Source: CBDATG01 sp965200145 (lineage in GTDB: Bacteria > Chloroflexota > Dehalococcoidia > Lucifugimonadales > Lucifugimonadaceae). Taken from it: 64,000 bases of DNA. Under the pieces are notes generated by a model that was given only the letters and a program-made list of their open reading frames with translations, was not told the DNA's origin and did no database searches. Of this stretch, positions 28,759-37,343 are shown in pieces. Positions within the stretch are counted from its first letter, which is position 1, and each line of letters opens with the position of its first letter. Location: assembly GCA_965200145.1 (NCBI GenBank), contig CBDATG010000003.1, forward strand, positions 62,001 through 126,000, in the 5' to 3' direction. Both the position numbers and the translations under genes were made by a program.

Positions 28759-29697
28759 ATGACGAAGAAAGCTCTAGGACGAATTCACCGACGCGCATCT
28801 CGTTCCTCGATGCCACCAAGACATTCAGTGCCGAGCGGTGGCTCATCGATAAGCGATGGGGCGGGCGGGGCAAAGATCAGAAGCCCGTTCTGCGATAGCT
28901 ACAACATACTCCACTGCAAGACTCGCAAGTCGCAACCCTCCCGCTGCCGCGAGTGCCGCAAGATGTTCAATGTCAAGACCGATACCCTGATGCGCGGGTC
29001 CAACATCCCGCTGTCCAATGGCGGCATCGCCATCTATCTCTACTCGACCGACCTGAAGGGGCTGTCGGGCATGAAACTGCATCACGAGCTGGGCATCACC
29101 CAGAAGTCAGCGTGGTACCATGGCGCAACGCATCCGGGAGGCTAGGGAGAATCCGACTGACATCTTCGCTGGCTCTGTCGATGTTGACGAGACCTAAGTC
29201 GGCGGAAAGGAGGGTAACAAGCATGAGTGGAAGAAGCAGAACGCTGGGCACGGACCAGACTGCAGGGCCGTGCCGAGGGCATGAAGGACCGTGACACCGA
29301 CCGCATAGAGGTCATGCCATTGGACAGCGCCGATGCCACCACTTTGCAAGGTTTCGTGCACGAACGGACGAAACCTGACACAATGGTAATCACCGATGAG
29401 GCACTGGCGTACAACCGGGGTGCGTCTGCCGCACCCGTCTGAATCACGGTATCAAGGAATTCGTCAACGGCATGATACACACCAATGGCATGGAGTCGTT
29501 ACTGGCGATGCTCAAGCGGACATACGTCGGAGTGTACTCCCACATCGGCGCGAAGCGCCCGGACGAACCTCAAACGGGTTCGCAGGCGGGCACAGCGTCG
29601 GACCGGTGGGCACCGAGTTTCAGATGGGCGTACTGGTGCAAGTTTTGTTGGCAAGCGGCTCCTTCTCGGTGATCCGATCGGTCCCAAGCCGACACGT
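28759..29697 (+). pseudogene. Decayed IS1595-family transposase
   Basis: Fragments of one transposase lie in order but in shifting frames. They are MTKKAL at 28759, then FSAERWLIDKRWG, then a zinc-ribbon piece (CRECRKMFNVKTDTLM, SNIPLSNGGIAIYL, MKLHHELGITQKSAW). Next come IREARENPTDIFAG and VDVDET, where a TAA replaces the Tyr codon before VGGKEGNKHEWKK. They are followed by GMKDRDTDRIEV with TLQGFVHERT, NHGIKEFVNGMIHTNGMES with AMLKRTYVGVYSHI, and the tail EFQMGVLVQ and VGKRLLLGD. These match the ISXO2/IS1595 DDE family (DDE with H-T-N-G-x-E-S). At least four frame changes and one in-frame stop make it nonfunctional. Terminal inverted repeats were not identified. Confidence 0.85.
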
Positions 29698-29747
29698 CGT
29701 CGCGAGATGACCAACACCTGGAACACTGGGGAATAAGAAGGAAAATG

Positions 29748-31478
29748 ATGGCAAAAAGACTCTCGAGAAGAGCGAAGCGAGGAGGTCAGAGTGTGCTAAA
29801 TGCACCCAACTTCGCCAACCGCACGCTCTATCACGGCGACAACTTGGAGTTCCTTCGAGGCATGAACGACGAATGCATCGACCTGATAGCTACCGATCCG
29901 CCGTTCAACACCGGACACAATAGATCAAGCACGGCTGGATTTTACGAGGACGACTGGAAGTGGTTGAAGGAAGGCGAACCCAAACCCGACCAATGGAGCT
30001 GGGAGGGCGCAGTGCACGAGCACTGGTTGGAAGAAATTAGAGACGCGGAGGAGTCGTTGTTTAACGCAATAGAGGCCGTCAGGCGTTCGCACAGCGAGGG
30101 CATGGCTGCCTTCATCTGCTTCCTGAGCGTGCGTCTGCTTGAGATGAAGCGGGTGCTCAAACCGACTGGAAGTATATACCTTCACTGCGACTCAACCGCC
30201 AACTCTTACATCAGGATGGCCATGGATGCCATTTTCGGGCAACGCAACTTCTTGAGCGTAATCACCTGGCCGAGGTACGCCACTCATAGCCTAGCTAAGG
30301 GATTCGACAACGTAGCTGATACTTTGTTGGTTTGCGCCAAGGACGTAGAAAAGGTGGTCGTCAACAAGGTACTTGGCAAACCGACCGAAGAACAGATACG
30401 GACCAAGTTCCCGTACCTAGAGGAGGAGACTGGCCGCCGGTTCCAGCACATCGCATTGGAGCAAAGCTCGAATTCGGCGACTGCAGGTGAGACGCGACAA
30501 ATAGGCGGCAGGACCGTCGACGGTACGATCGGCTGGCGTTGGTCACAAGAGAAATTCGACGAGGTGTTGTCCATCAACCCGCGAGCGATCTACTGGACCA
30601 AGAGCGGAAGACCAAGGTATAAGAAGTACGCGGACGAGTATGAAGGAGTACCGTTGAGCAACATCTGGATGGACTTGCCGTATCTGGCATCCAATGACAG
30701 CGAACGGACGGGGTCGCCCGATCAGAAGCCACTTTCGTTGTACATGCGAATCATTGAGGCTGCCTCTAACCCTGGTGATTGGGTGCTCGATCCTTTCTGC
30801 GGTTGCGCTACAACTCCCATCGCGGCTGAGGTCCTCGGCAGGAAATGGGTCGGCATCGACCGCCGGACCGATGCCGAGGGGCACATGCTGAATCGCCTGC
30901 TCTACACTTCAAAGCGAGCGAAGAGCCAGCAGTTCATTCCATTCGATAAGAAGACGAAGACGTTTGACGCGGACAGGCTCCAAGAGGCTCGCAACCTGAT
31001 CGCGTCGATGAATTTCGTGTTCACCGATGTCCCGCCGCAACCTACGACGACAGTCAAGAACGTTCCAATCCTCAAGACGGTCGCGGGAGTAAAGACGCTT
31101 CGCAAGAACCGTTACACCTACAATGAGATGAAGGACATCCTGATCAAGCTGTTCGGTGCCATGTGTTGGGGATGTGGTTATAGACCGCAAGTCTCACCAC
31201 TCCACGATGCCAAAGACTACCTTGAACTTGACCATATTGACCCGGTGCGTGACGGCGGTAGCAACGAGTTGACCAACCGTGCCCTGCTGTGTGCGCCCTG
31301 CAACAAGTTCAAGTCTTCCGAAAAGACACTCGGCGCCGTACAAGCGGAAGCTGGCTTTCGAACGGGCTACAGACGTCGTGGCACACCGCCCCCAATTGAA
31401 CTGAAGCTTGCCCGCGAGGTTGTCAGGGATTATGTTGAAAATGATGCGAAACAGGCTCAGTTCGCAACATCAGCATGA
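29748..31478 (+). CDS. DNA methyltransferase fused to C-terminal HNH nuclease
   Basis: The protein has about 576 residues (ATG at 29745 is an alternative; AGAAGG lies just upstream). Residues about 27-400 are a beta-class amino-methyltransferase. Motif IV is LIATDPPFNTG (DPPF, residues 51-54). A roughly 200-residue region that probably holds the target-recognition domain follows, then motif I (WVLDPFCGCATTPIAAEVLG, residues 346-364) and VGIDRR. Residues about 470-525 are an HNH domain: CWGCGY, LELDHIDPVRDGGSNELTN and LLCAPCNKFKSS, with His497, Asn511 and two CxxC pairs. Both parts look complete and share one uninterrupted frame. It could be a single-chain restriction-modification enzyme or a methyltransferase with a DNA-processing domain. 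It lies 50 bases past the dead IS1595 copy, in an accessory patch. Confidence 0.85.
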   Translation: MAKRLSRRAKRGGQSVLNAPNFANRTLYHGDNLEFLRGMNDECIDLIATDPPFNTGHNRSSTAGFYEDDWKWLKEGEPKPDQWSWEGAVHEHWLEEIRDAEESLFNAIEAVRRSHSEGMAAFICFLSVRLLEMKRVLKPTGSIYLHCDSTANSYIRMAMDAIFGQRNFLSVITWPRYATHSLAKGFDNVADTLLVCAKDVEKVVVNKVLGKPTEEQIRTKFPYLEEETGRRFQHIALEQSSNSATAGETRQIGGRTVDGTIGWRWSQEKFDEVLSINPRAIYWTKSGRPRYKKYADEYEGVPLSNIWMDLPYLASNDSERTGSPDQKPLSLYMRIIEAASNPGDWVLDPFCGCATTPIAAEVLGRKWVGIDRRTDAEGHMLNRLLYTSKRAKSQQFIPFDKKTKTFDADRLQEARNLIASMNFVFTDVPPQPTTTVKNVPILKTVAGVKTLRKNRYTYNEMKDILIKLFGAMCWGCGYRPQVSPLHDAKDYLELDHIDPVRDGGSNELTNRALLCAPCNKFKSSEKTLGAVQAEAGFRTGYRRRGTPPPIELKLAREVVRDYVENDAKQAQFATSA

Positions 31479-31637
31479 TATGGGGGCGACGATACCCGAA
31501 GAGAAAGCACGAGAAGCAGTTTCTCAACAGACAGGAAACGCTATGCAATCCTGGAACCGATCAACGCAACGCCCGATGAGGTCACCCCAGAAGCTGCGTT
31601 CAGAGAAGGGGTATACGAAGGCAACCAGGAGACAATC

Positions 31638-32021
31638 ATGACCATCGACGAAACAACCGAGATTGAATGTGACCACATATGGGTGAACGCGCGATGCCCA
31701 AAGTGCGCTGCGGTTAGTTCCGAGAGAAGAATGCGCGAGTTTCTTGAACAGAGTGGAGCTGACTACGTGGCCGAGCACGGAGGACCAGGGCCTAATGGGA
31801 ACATTGATGTCGCTCTGTACAGATCGATCGTATCCACCTTGTTGAACGTGGCAGACCACTTGGAAGAGAGGGATCGTCGCAACCTCTTTGAGCATACCAT
31901 TGACGCAGTTGATTGGACGCTACGCGTGGTGGGCATCTATACGCTGATCAACACAGTATTGGGCTTAGCATCACGGCGAGACGCATCCAGCTACCGGGAA
32001 CGATCCAAGTTCTATGGCTAG
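31638..32021 (+). CDS. Hypothetical protein with short Cys motif
   Basis: This 127-residue protein is not recognised. The start ATG at 31638 is supported by GGAG about seven bases upstream. It begins with an acidic stretch and ECDHIWVNARCPKCAAVS, where Cys, His and a CxxC could bind one metal. The middle reads HGGPGPNGNIDVALYRSIVSTLLNVAD, mostly helical in appearance, and the C terminus contains one moderately hydrophobic stretch (VVGIYTLINTVLGLA). It follows the methyltransferase-HNH gene and may belong to the same accessory patch. The same frame is open back to the TGA of that gene. Confidence 0.5.
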   Translation: MTIDETTEIECDHIWVNARCPKCAAVSSERRMREFLEQSGADYVAEHGGPGPNGNIDVALYRSIVSTLLNVADHLEERDRRNLFEHTIDAVDWTLRVVGIYTLINTVLGLASRRDASSYRERSKFYG

Positions 32022-32049
32022 CAGTATTGATTATTCCCTTTCCAAAACC

Positions 32050-32484
32050 ATGCCTGATATCCCAGACTCCCTCAAGCTCGGTTCCACGGGAAGCATCACC
32101 CGCGTGCTCTCCGACGAGGTCGTGCAACACTTCGCACAACTTAGCGGCGACACTCAACCGTTGCACCTCGACGACGATTACGCCGGCCAGACTCGCTTCG
32201 GTCGGCGGATCGCACACGGCGCGCTACTCGTCGGCATGGTCTCGGCAGTCTTGGGTGTAGAGATGGCAGATTCCGAATTTACCGTGATTTTCCTCGGGTT
32301 AGATGTCAGATTCGTCCAACCGGTATTCATCGGCGACGCGGTGACCGTCAATTGCGAAGTTACCGATGTGCGGGAAGACAAGCCGATTGTGACGCTGGCG
32401 ACGGTGTGCAAACGCGGCGACAACGAAACGGTTATGACAGGAAACGCCGTAGTCTACGTTGACCCTCACCCGGCCAACGAATGA
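32050..32484 (+). CDS. MaoC-like (R)-specific enoyl-CoA hydratase
   Basis: The hot-dog-fold protein has about 144 residues. The hydratase signature is intact: FAQLSGDTQPLHLDDDYAG gives the catalytic Asp and His, followed by TRFGRRIAHGALLVGMVSAV. Such enzymes hydrate trans-2-enoyl-CoA to (R)-3-hydroxyacyl-CoA in fatty-acid or polyhydroxyalkanoate metabolism. I place the start at 32050 (MPDIPDSLKLG), which matches the family; an ATG at 32014 would overlap the preceding hypothetical gene. It converges on ogt. Confidence 0.88.
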   Translation: MPDIPDSLKLGSTGSITRVLSDEVVQHFAQLSGDTQPLHLDDDYAGQTRFGRRIAHGALLVGMVSAVLGVEMADSEFTVIFLGLDVRFVQPVFIGDAVTVNCEVTDVREDKPIVTLATVCKRGDNETVMTGNAVVYVDPHPANE

Positions 32485-32536
32485 TGGACAGACATGTCGC
32501 GACTGGATTGACCGCGGGCAGGTGACCAGGAAAGCC

Positions 32537-33064
32537 CTAGTAGGTCTCGCCAGACTCCATCCTCAACAGACGCTCTTTGAGTCGTATACCGCTTGATCCG
32601 CCGAACCCCGTCAATTTCCCGTTGGAACCTACTACCCTGTGGCAAGGAACCAGTAACGGCACCGGATTCGTTGCCATCGCCCGGCCTGCTGCCCGACTCG
32701 CAGCCGGGTTTCCAGCCTGTTCTGCGAGCCATCGATAGGTCCTCACCTCGCCGCGCGGGATCGTCCTGCAAGCCTCGCGTACCTCGCGTGTGAACTCCGT
32801 GGCACCAGAGTCGTCAACACTGACGCTTGTCAGGTCAACAGGCTCTCCAGCGCAGTAGCTTGCGATCATGTCCATCACCGATTCCACGAAGTCATCGACC
32901 TCTTCAGTATCGGGACCAATCTCGGTCTCTGCCATCCGCAACAGCGCGGACAATTCGTCGGGCTCTGGTAGCGTCGTGCGGATCACCGTTTCCTCTGAGA
33001 CCGCTAAACCAACATATCCGAGCTCCGTCTCAAAGACTCCGGCCGTAGTACGTTTCTCGGTCAT
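32537..33064 (-). CDS. ogt: Methylated-DNA--[protein]-cysteine S-methyltransferase
   Basis: This suicidal repair protein removes O6-alkyl groups from guanine in DNA. The 175-residue protein has the invariant active-site PCHRV in VPLLVPCHRVVGSNGKLTGF. It also has the helix-turn-helix DNA-binding part (TIPRGEVRTYRWLAEQAGN) and the Asn hinge region SRAAGRAMATNPV. The N-terminal domain is short and degenerate, as in Ogt-type enzymes, and no Ada regulatory domain is present. Confidence 0.95.
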   Translation of the reverse strand: MTEKRTTAGVFETELGYVGLAVSEETVIRTTLPEPDELSALLRMAETEIGPDTEEVDDFVESVMDMIASYCAGEPVDLTSVSVDDSGATEFTREVREACRTIPRGEVRTYRWLAEQAGNPAASRAAGRAMATNPVPLLVPCHRVVGSNGKLTGFGGSSGIRLKERLLRMESGETY

Positions 33065-33117
33065 CTGTAATCTGCTCCAATCTCAGTCGCTTTGCCTAAA
33101 TCCGAACGTGGGATCAA

Positions 33118-35916
33118 TCAATCTCCGATACGCAACTCCTGCGCCGAGCCGAACATCCGACGCACTCGATGCTTGAATAGCGCGGTGGCGGCGGTACGCC
33201 AAGCCGAGCGCAAATCCGCATCCTCGTTCGTAGTCGCACCCTCCGGTAGGCCGTTCGCGGCATCCTCGTCATCGCACCGGCCTCGCGAATCAGCCAGCGC
33301 TCCTGCTAACGGACCGCCGTAAACTCGCGCCTCATAGTTGTCGATTATCAGTTTCGCGGCCTGCGGTGTATGCTCCGATACGCTGCCTAATCGCTCACCG
33401 TACTCGCGCGCAGACATATGGCGCGGCCTGCGGTACCCCAACAACATCGCCACGCGCGTCCACTGCGTGTAGGCCCTGACGGCATCATCTTGCCCCCTCA
33501 AATCCCATCTCCAAGCCATCCAAATTGCGAACAATGCAAGCATTCCGGCCGCGCCAGCACCCATCAACATCCACGGTGGCGTGAACGACCCGCCTTCACC
33601 CCGATTTTCTACACCGAATCGGGAAATGTCCGACGGCAGTTCTGCGTCCAACGCTAGCGAATCCAGATATGCGAGTTCGGCTAGGAAATCGGGATCGAAC
33701 TCCGCCGATCCAGTCACCGGCGCCGGTATATCGTTTATTGGCGCTGTCGGTACCCGTAGGTTCCGCGGAACCGCCGCTCGTCCCGGTGTGACTTCTAAGT
33801 CGATCCAACCGAAAGGAGGCAGGTAAACCTGCGTCCAGCCATGTCGGTTGCGATCCCTGATAAGGAACTGCCCCTCGGACGGTAAGTACTCGCCAGCACT
33901 CCATCCCGCAATGAATCTGGCAGGAACGCCGTTCGCACGCAGCAGAACAGTCGCAGCAGAACCGAAATACTGACTGTACCCCTTGATCTTCGACTCGTCA
34001 CAACCCCGGTCGTCAGAAGGACACGGCTCGCCGACTGTCTCGAACAGAAAGTAGTCCAATGCATCGCTGAACGGATTCGGTCCATCGATCTCCAGCGAGT
34101 AGACCTGATCCTGTAGGAACGCCTTCACCGCCTGCGCTTTCTCCCAAGGTGTCTCTGCCCCGCTGTCGCTCACGACTCCCGTCGCTAGGGCCAGGACTCG
34201 CCCCGGTAACGACGCAGGAAGTTGAAGATACCTGTCCTTGATGTATCCCGGATATTCATCGTTCGCCCATTGGAGGTCATCTTCCTCCGCGATGGAAACG
34301 CTGGTGCTCACCAGGAACTGCTGATTCGCTACGGCCTGATGTCTTAACACCACAACGTTGTGTTCCACAGGCGCGTCCCTAACGATGCGGACGTATCCAA
34401 CACCAGAGCCGTCGCCGCTGTCGATGAAGTTGAAGGTGAACCGCTCCCAAGGTATGTTCGTGTCGTAGTAGTACAGCGATCCCACCGCCTCATCCACCGT
34501 GTCAAGATCCATCGGCGGTTGATTCTCAATCGTGAATCGTGTGCCATCAATCGACTCGATCTTGTTGGCTATGTTCAACAGCTCATATCGTACGGCGTAT
34601 GCGAACTCGCGAAAGTCTTCGGGAAGGCTCTGTAACGCGTCTATCGGGCCAGTTAACGGGAAGTCCCATACGATCGGCTCCAGAACGTCCACCGCGGCAG
34701 GTAGGTTGACGGAGCGTACCCCGCCGGCGGGAACCACTAGATTCGATGCACCCGCCGGTTGCACGGCTAACTCCACAAGCTCGCGTTCTATCGTTCCAAG
34801 ATACTGCTGATCACTCTCCAATCGGGCATTTGACGGAGCTGCGATCGTGACGCTCGGAGCCGTCACCCAACCTTGAGACGTGTATTCCTGATAGATGCGT
34901 CCAGGATGCATCTTTGCAAATCGACTACGGACGCGGAAGAGCGGGTCATCCGTCAGCTCGATCGCACCTTTGAATGGCAACACCGGTTTGGGAGCCTCCA
35001 GCACTTCATCCTTGCCACTGGGTACACCCGCCAACAGACGCTGGGCAGTAGAGCGCATACTGAGGAACGGGTCGAGAAACACCGCATTCCAACGATCTTT
35101 TAACGTCACAGAACTTATCTCGTAGAACGGCATCAACGCGGCGATCAGCACAATCAGAGCCCCCAACACCAAGCCGTCTCTTGCAGACTGCCACTTCGCA
35201 GACCTAGGCGGTTTCAGCCCAAGCAACAACCAACGTTCAGTCCGGTTGTAGGCAATCAGATGAGCGAACAGCGCCGTGGCACCGATCACGAATAGGTAGA
35301 ACGTGTACTCGAACTGTCCGCTTCGATGGCTGAGGTTAGTAAGTAGACCGAATCCCAACGCCATCACTGGCACCCATGGGCTCATCGTCTTAAACGTCAA
35401 CGCCGAGACAGAGTAACCCACGATCCATGTAGTAGTCATGAACAGCATAGCGAACGGAACGGTATCGCCAGAAACTCCGCCGTTAATCGCGATGTCTATC
35501 CAAAGCTGAAACCGTGCCCAAGCGTCGATCGAACGCTCAATGACATTTCCGCCATCGGCAGGAAGACTGCCCTGCCAGAAGATAACCGTCGTGCCCGCCA
35601 AAGCGAACATAACCAGCTTCGCCGACCAGTTGACCCGAAGACGTGACATAGTGAAAGCTACGGCCGCGCCAATGATTGCGGTTGGAATGATGTTCGGCAA
35701 GTCGCCCCATCTAGCTAACTGCACTGACCATCCCACCATCGCCAGCATCCAAATCAACAGAACCAGTGCTATCAGTTCGCTCGCGTTGGGCCAGATCCAG
35801 ACCTCCTTGAACCAAGCCATTCCTCCTGCGCGCGTCGAATCTCGACCCGAATCCATCGGATCCGCAGGAACCGCGTCAACGCGATCTGTCTGCCCCAGTG
35901 CCGCGCTCGTAGTCAT
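33118..35916 (-). CDS. TgpA-type transglutaminase-like membrane protein lacking the catalytic Cys
   Basis: The 932-residue protein has an N-terminal block of membrane helices (to about residue 270, DUF3488/TgpA N), a large extracytoplasmic part, the transglutaminase core and a further helix near residue 790 before a cytoplasmic DUF4129-like tail. In the core, the family's G-x-C-x-Y-F active site reads GYSQYFGSAATVLLRANG, so Ser648 (codon AGT at 33975-33973) replaces the nucleophilic Cys. The His (His692 in RHGWTQVYLP) and the acidic residue in GWIDLEVTPG remain. The start overlaps the DUF58 stop (ATGA). In other bacteria the TgpA, DUF58 and MoxR genes travel together. Confidence 0.88.
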   Translation of the reverse strand: MTTSAALGQTDRVDAVPADPMDSGRDSTRAGGMAWFKEVWIWPNASELIALVLLIWMLAMVGWSVQLARWGDLPNIIPTAIIGAAVAFTMSRLRVNWSAKLVMFALAGTTVIFWQGSLPADGGNVIERSIDAWARFQLWIDIAINGGVSGDTVPFAMLFMTTTWIVGYSVSALTFKTMSPWVPVMALGFGLLTNLSHRSGQFEYTFYLFVIGATALFAHLIAYNRTERWLLLGLKPPRSAKWQSARDGLVLGALIVLIAALMPFYEISSVTLKDRWNAVFLDPFLSMRSTAQRLLAGVPSGKDEVLEAPKPVLPFKGAIELTDDPLFRVRSRFAKMHPGRIYQEYTSQGWVTAPSVTIAAPSNARLESDQQYLGTIERELVELAVQPAGASNLVVPAGGVRSVNLPAAVDVLEPIVWDFPLTGPIDALQSLPEDFREFAYAVRYELLNIANKIESIDGTRFTIENQPPMDLDTVDEAVGSLYYYDTNIPWERFTFNFIDSGDGSGVGYVRIVRDAPVEHNVVVLRHQAVANQQFLVSTSVSIAEEDDLQWANDEYPGYIKDRYLQLPASLPGRVLALATGVVSDSGAETPWEKAQAVKAFLQDQVYSLEIDGPNPFSDALDYFLFETVGEPCPSDDRGCDESKIKGYSQYFGSAATVLLRANGVPARFIAGWSAGEYLPSEGQFLIRDRNRHGWTQVYLPPFGWIDLEVTPGRAAVPRNLRVPTAPINDIPAPVTGSAEFDPDFLAELAYLDSLALDAELPSDISRFGVENRGEGGSFTPPWMLMGAGAAGMLALFAIWMAWRWDLRGQDDAVRAYTQWTRVAMLLGYRRPRHMSAREYGERLGSVSEHTPQAAKLIIDNYEARVYGGPLAGALADSRGRCDDEDAANGLPEGATTNEDADLRSAWRTAATALFKHRVRRMFGSAQELRIGD

Positions 35917-37316
35917 CCCTGCGCCTCACCATGTTCGACATCCTGCGTTACTGCTCCGTTGCCCTCGGCTTCAGGTTCTGCCATCTCAATGCCGTCATAC
36001 CCGATCCGTCGCTCGAAAGGCGCTGAGAGAGCGTCACTGATATCACAACCTAGCGTGACCCTGTACGAGATCACTCCGTTCCCGGCTAACGAAACGAGAG
36101 CGTCTTCGTTTGAAGCGCCTCCGAAAGATGCCGCGTCCATCACGACGCAGATAACTTTCACACCGCGACGTTGCAATGTACCCAATGCCGTACACCAGTC
36201 CCCGTGGCGCGCACCAGTGACCACCACCAATGTCGAGCCGACATAGAGGTCAGCGTCGAGCGATGCAAGCGCATCGACCAACGGCACTTCGCCCGTCGGC
36301 CTGCTCCCGGCGATGTGTCTAAGGACCCTTTCCCGATGCCACGAACTCGTCTCCGGCGCAGCGACCAGTCCACGCGATCCGTGCCCCACATATCCGACGG
36401 GCATGCCGCGTTTGACGTAACGCTCAACTGTCGAAGCCACAACCGTAGCGGCATACTCATCTGACGATGCCAGTCCTTCCCCCGACTGCGAATCGACGTG
36501 CTGATCGAAAACCACCCACATCTCACCAGATGAACCCTCATCAAACTGCTTAACCATCAGATCGCCAGTGCGAGCAGTCGTTAGCCAGTGGATCCTTCCC
36601 ATCGGGTCGCCGTGCTGGTACTCGCGCACCGAAGAGACATCGGTAGATAAGACGTTGCTACGTTGCCTCCGCAAGTTCTCACCGACTATCTGGTAGTGCG
36701 CCGCCGCGAAGTTCGGCACATTAACGACCCGCGGATAAACGAGGACTTTGTCAGTCCCGGCGTACTCAACCTCTCTGGGAAACAGCCCGAACGGGTCAGA
36801 TGCGCGAATAACTAGCGGTCCAAGGCTGTACTCACCACGCTGATTGAGCGTCGCCGCCAAATCGACATTGCGGTACGAAACCATGAGACCCAGACTCACA
36901 ACTTCGCGGAACGACACACCAGGCAAGTCAGTAACATCCTCAATCTCTACCCACGCCTTCGACGCACGACTGACGTTGCGGATCGATATCCGTTCCCGAA
37001 GCGAATCACCGACAGCGAAAGGGCCAGTCGGCCTGCTCACATTTGCAGTCAGCTGGGCCGTGCCCAGCTTTGACCACACCCAAGAGACAACAAGCAAGAG
37101 CACCAGGACGTAGTTCAATCGAACCAGCAGGTCAAATCCCGTTGCAACACCGGCGACGAATGCAACCAACATCACCGCCACAATCCCCGACAGCACGGGG
37201 TAACGCCGAATCGACCGGACTGTGCGACGCGTCGCGCCGAGAGATGCATCTCCCTCCAACGCCGCCGATGAGCTATCTTTGACGACGTTATGCAACTTGT
37301 GACCCGAAACTTGCAA
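35913..37316 (-). CDS. DUF58 domain protein
   Basis: The 467-residue protein has two adjacent membrane helices near residues 38-85 and a C-terminal vWA-like DUF58 domain. The typical DUF58 segment is VREYQHGDPMGRIHWLTTARTG, followed by LMVKQFDEGSSGEMWVVFDQ. DUF58 proteins pair with MoxR ATPases and TgpA-like transglutaminases, and this trio is present here in the usual order. The role is probably in assembling or quality-controlling an envelope complex (family-level inference). The start is TTG at 37316 and is not well supported by a ribosome-binding site; the stop overlaps the TgpA-like start. Confidence 0.88.
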   Translation of the reverse strand: MQVSGHKLHNVVKDSSSAALEGDASLGATRRTVRSIRRYPVLSGIVAVMLVAFVAGVATGFDLLVRLNYVLVLLLVVSWVWSKLGTAQLTANVSRPTGPFAVGDSLRERISIRNVSRASKAWVEIEDVTDLPGVSFREVVSLGLMVSYRNVDLAATLNQRGEYSLGPLVIRASDPFGLFPREVEYAGTDKVLVYPRVVNVPNFAAAHYQIVGENLRRQRSNVLSTDVSSVREYQHGDPMGRIHWLTTARTGDLMVKQFDEGSSGEMWVVFDQHVDSQSGEGLASSDEYAATVVASTVERYVKRGMPVGYVGHGSRGLVAAPETSSWHRERVLRHIAGSRPTGEVPLVDALASLDADLYVGSTLVVVTGARHGDWCTALGTLQRRGVKVICVVMDAASFGGASNEDALVSLAGNGVISYRVTLGCDISDALSAPFERRIGYDGIEMAEPEAEGNGAVTQDVEHGEAQG

Positions 37317-37343
37317 CGGCCTGTGTCGCCGCGCGAAGAGTGA

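Noticed and set aside
31480..31641. Small frame of about 53 codons after the methyltransferase-HNH gene
   Set aside because: Low-complexity Arg/Gln/Ser composition, no ribosome-binding site, no motif; more likely part of a decayed gene.
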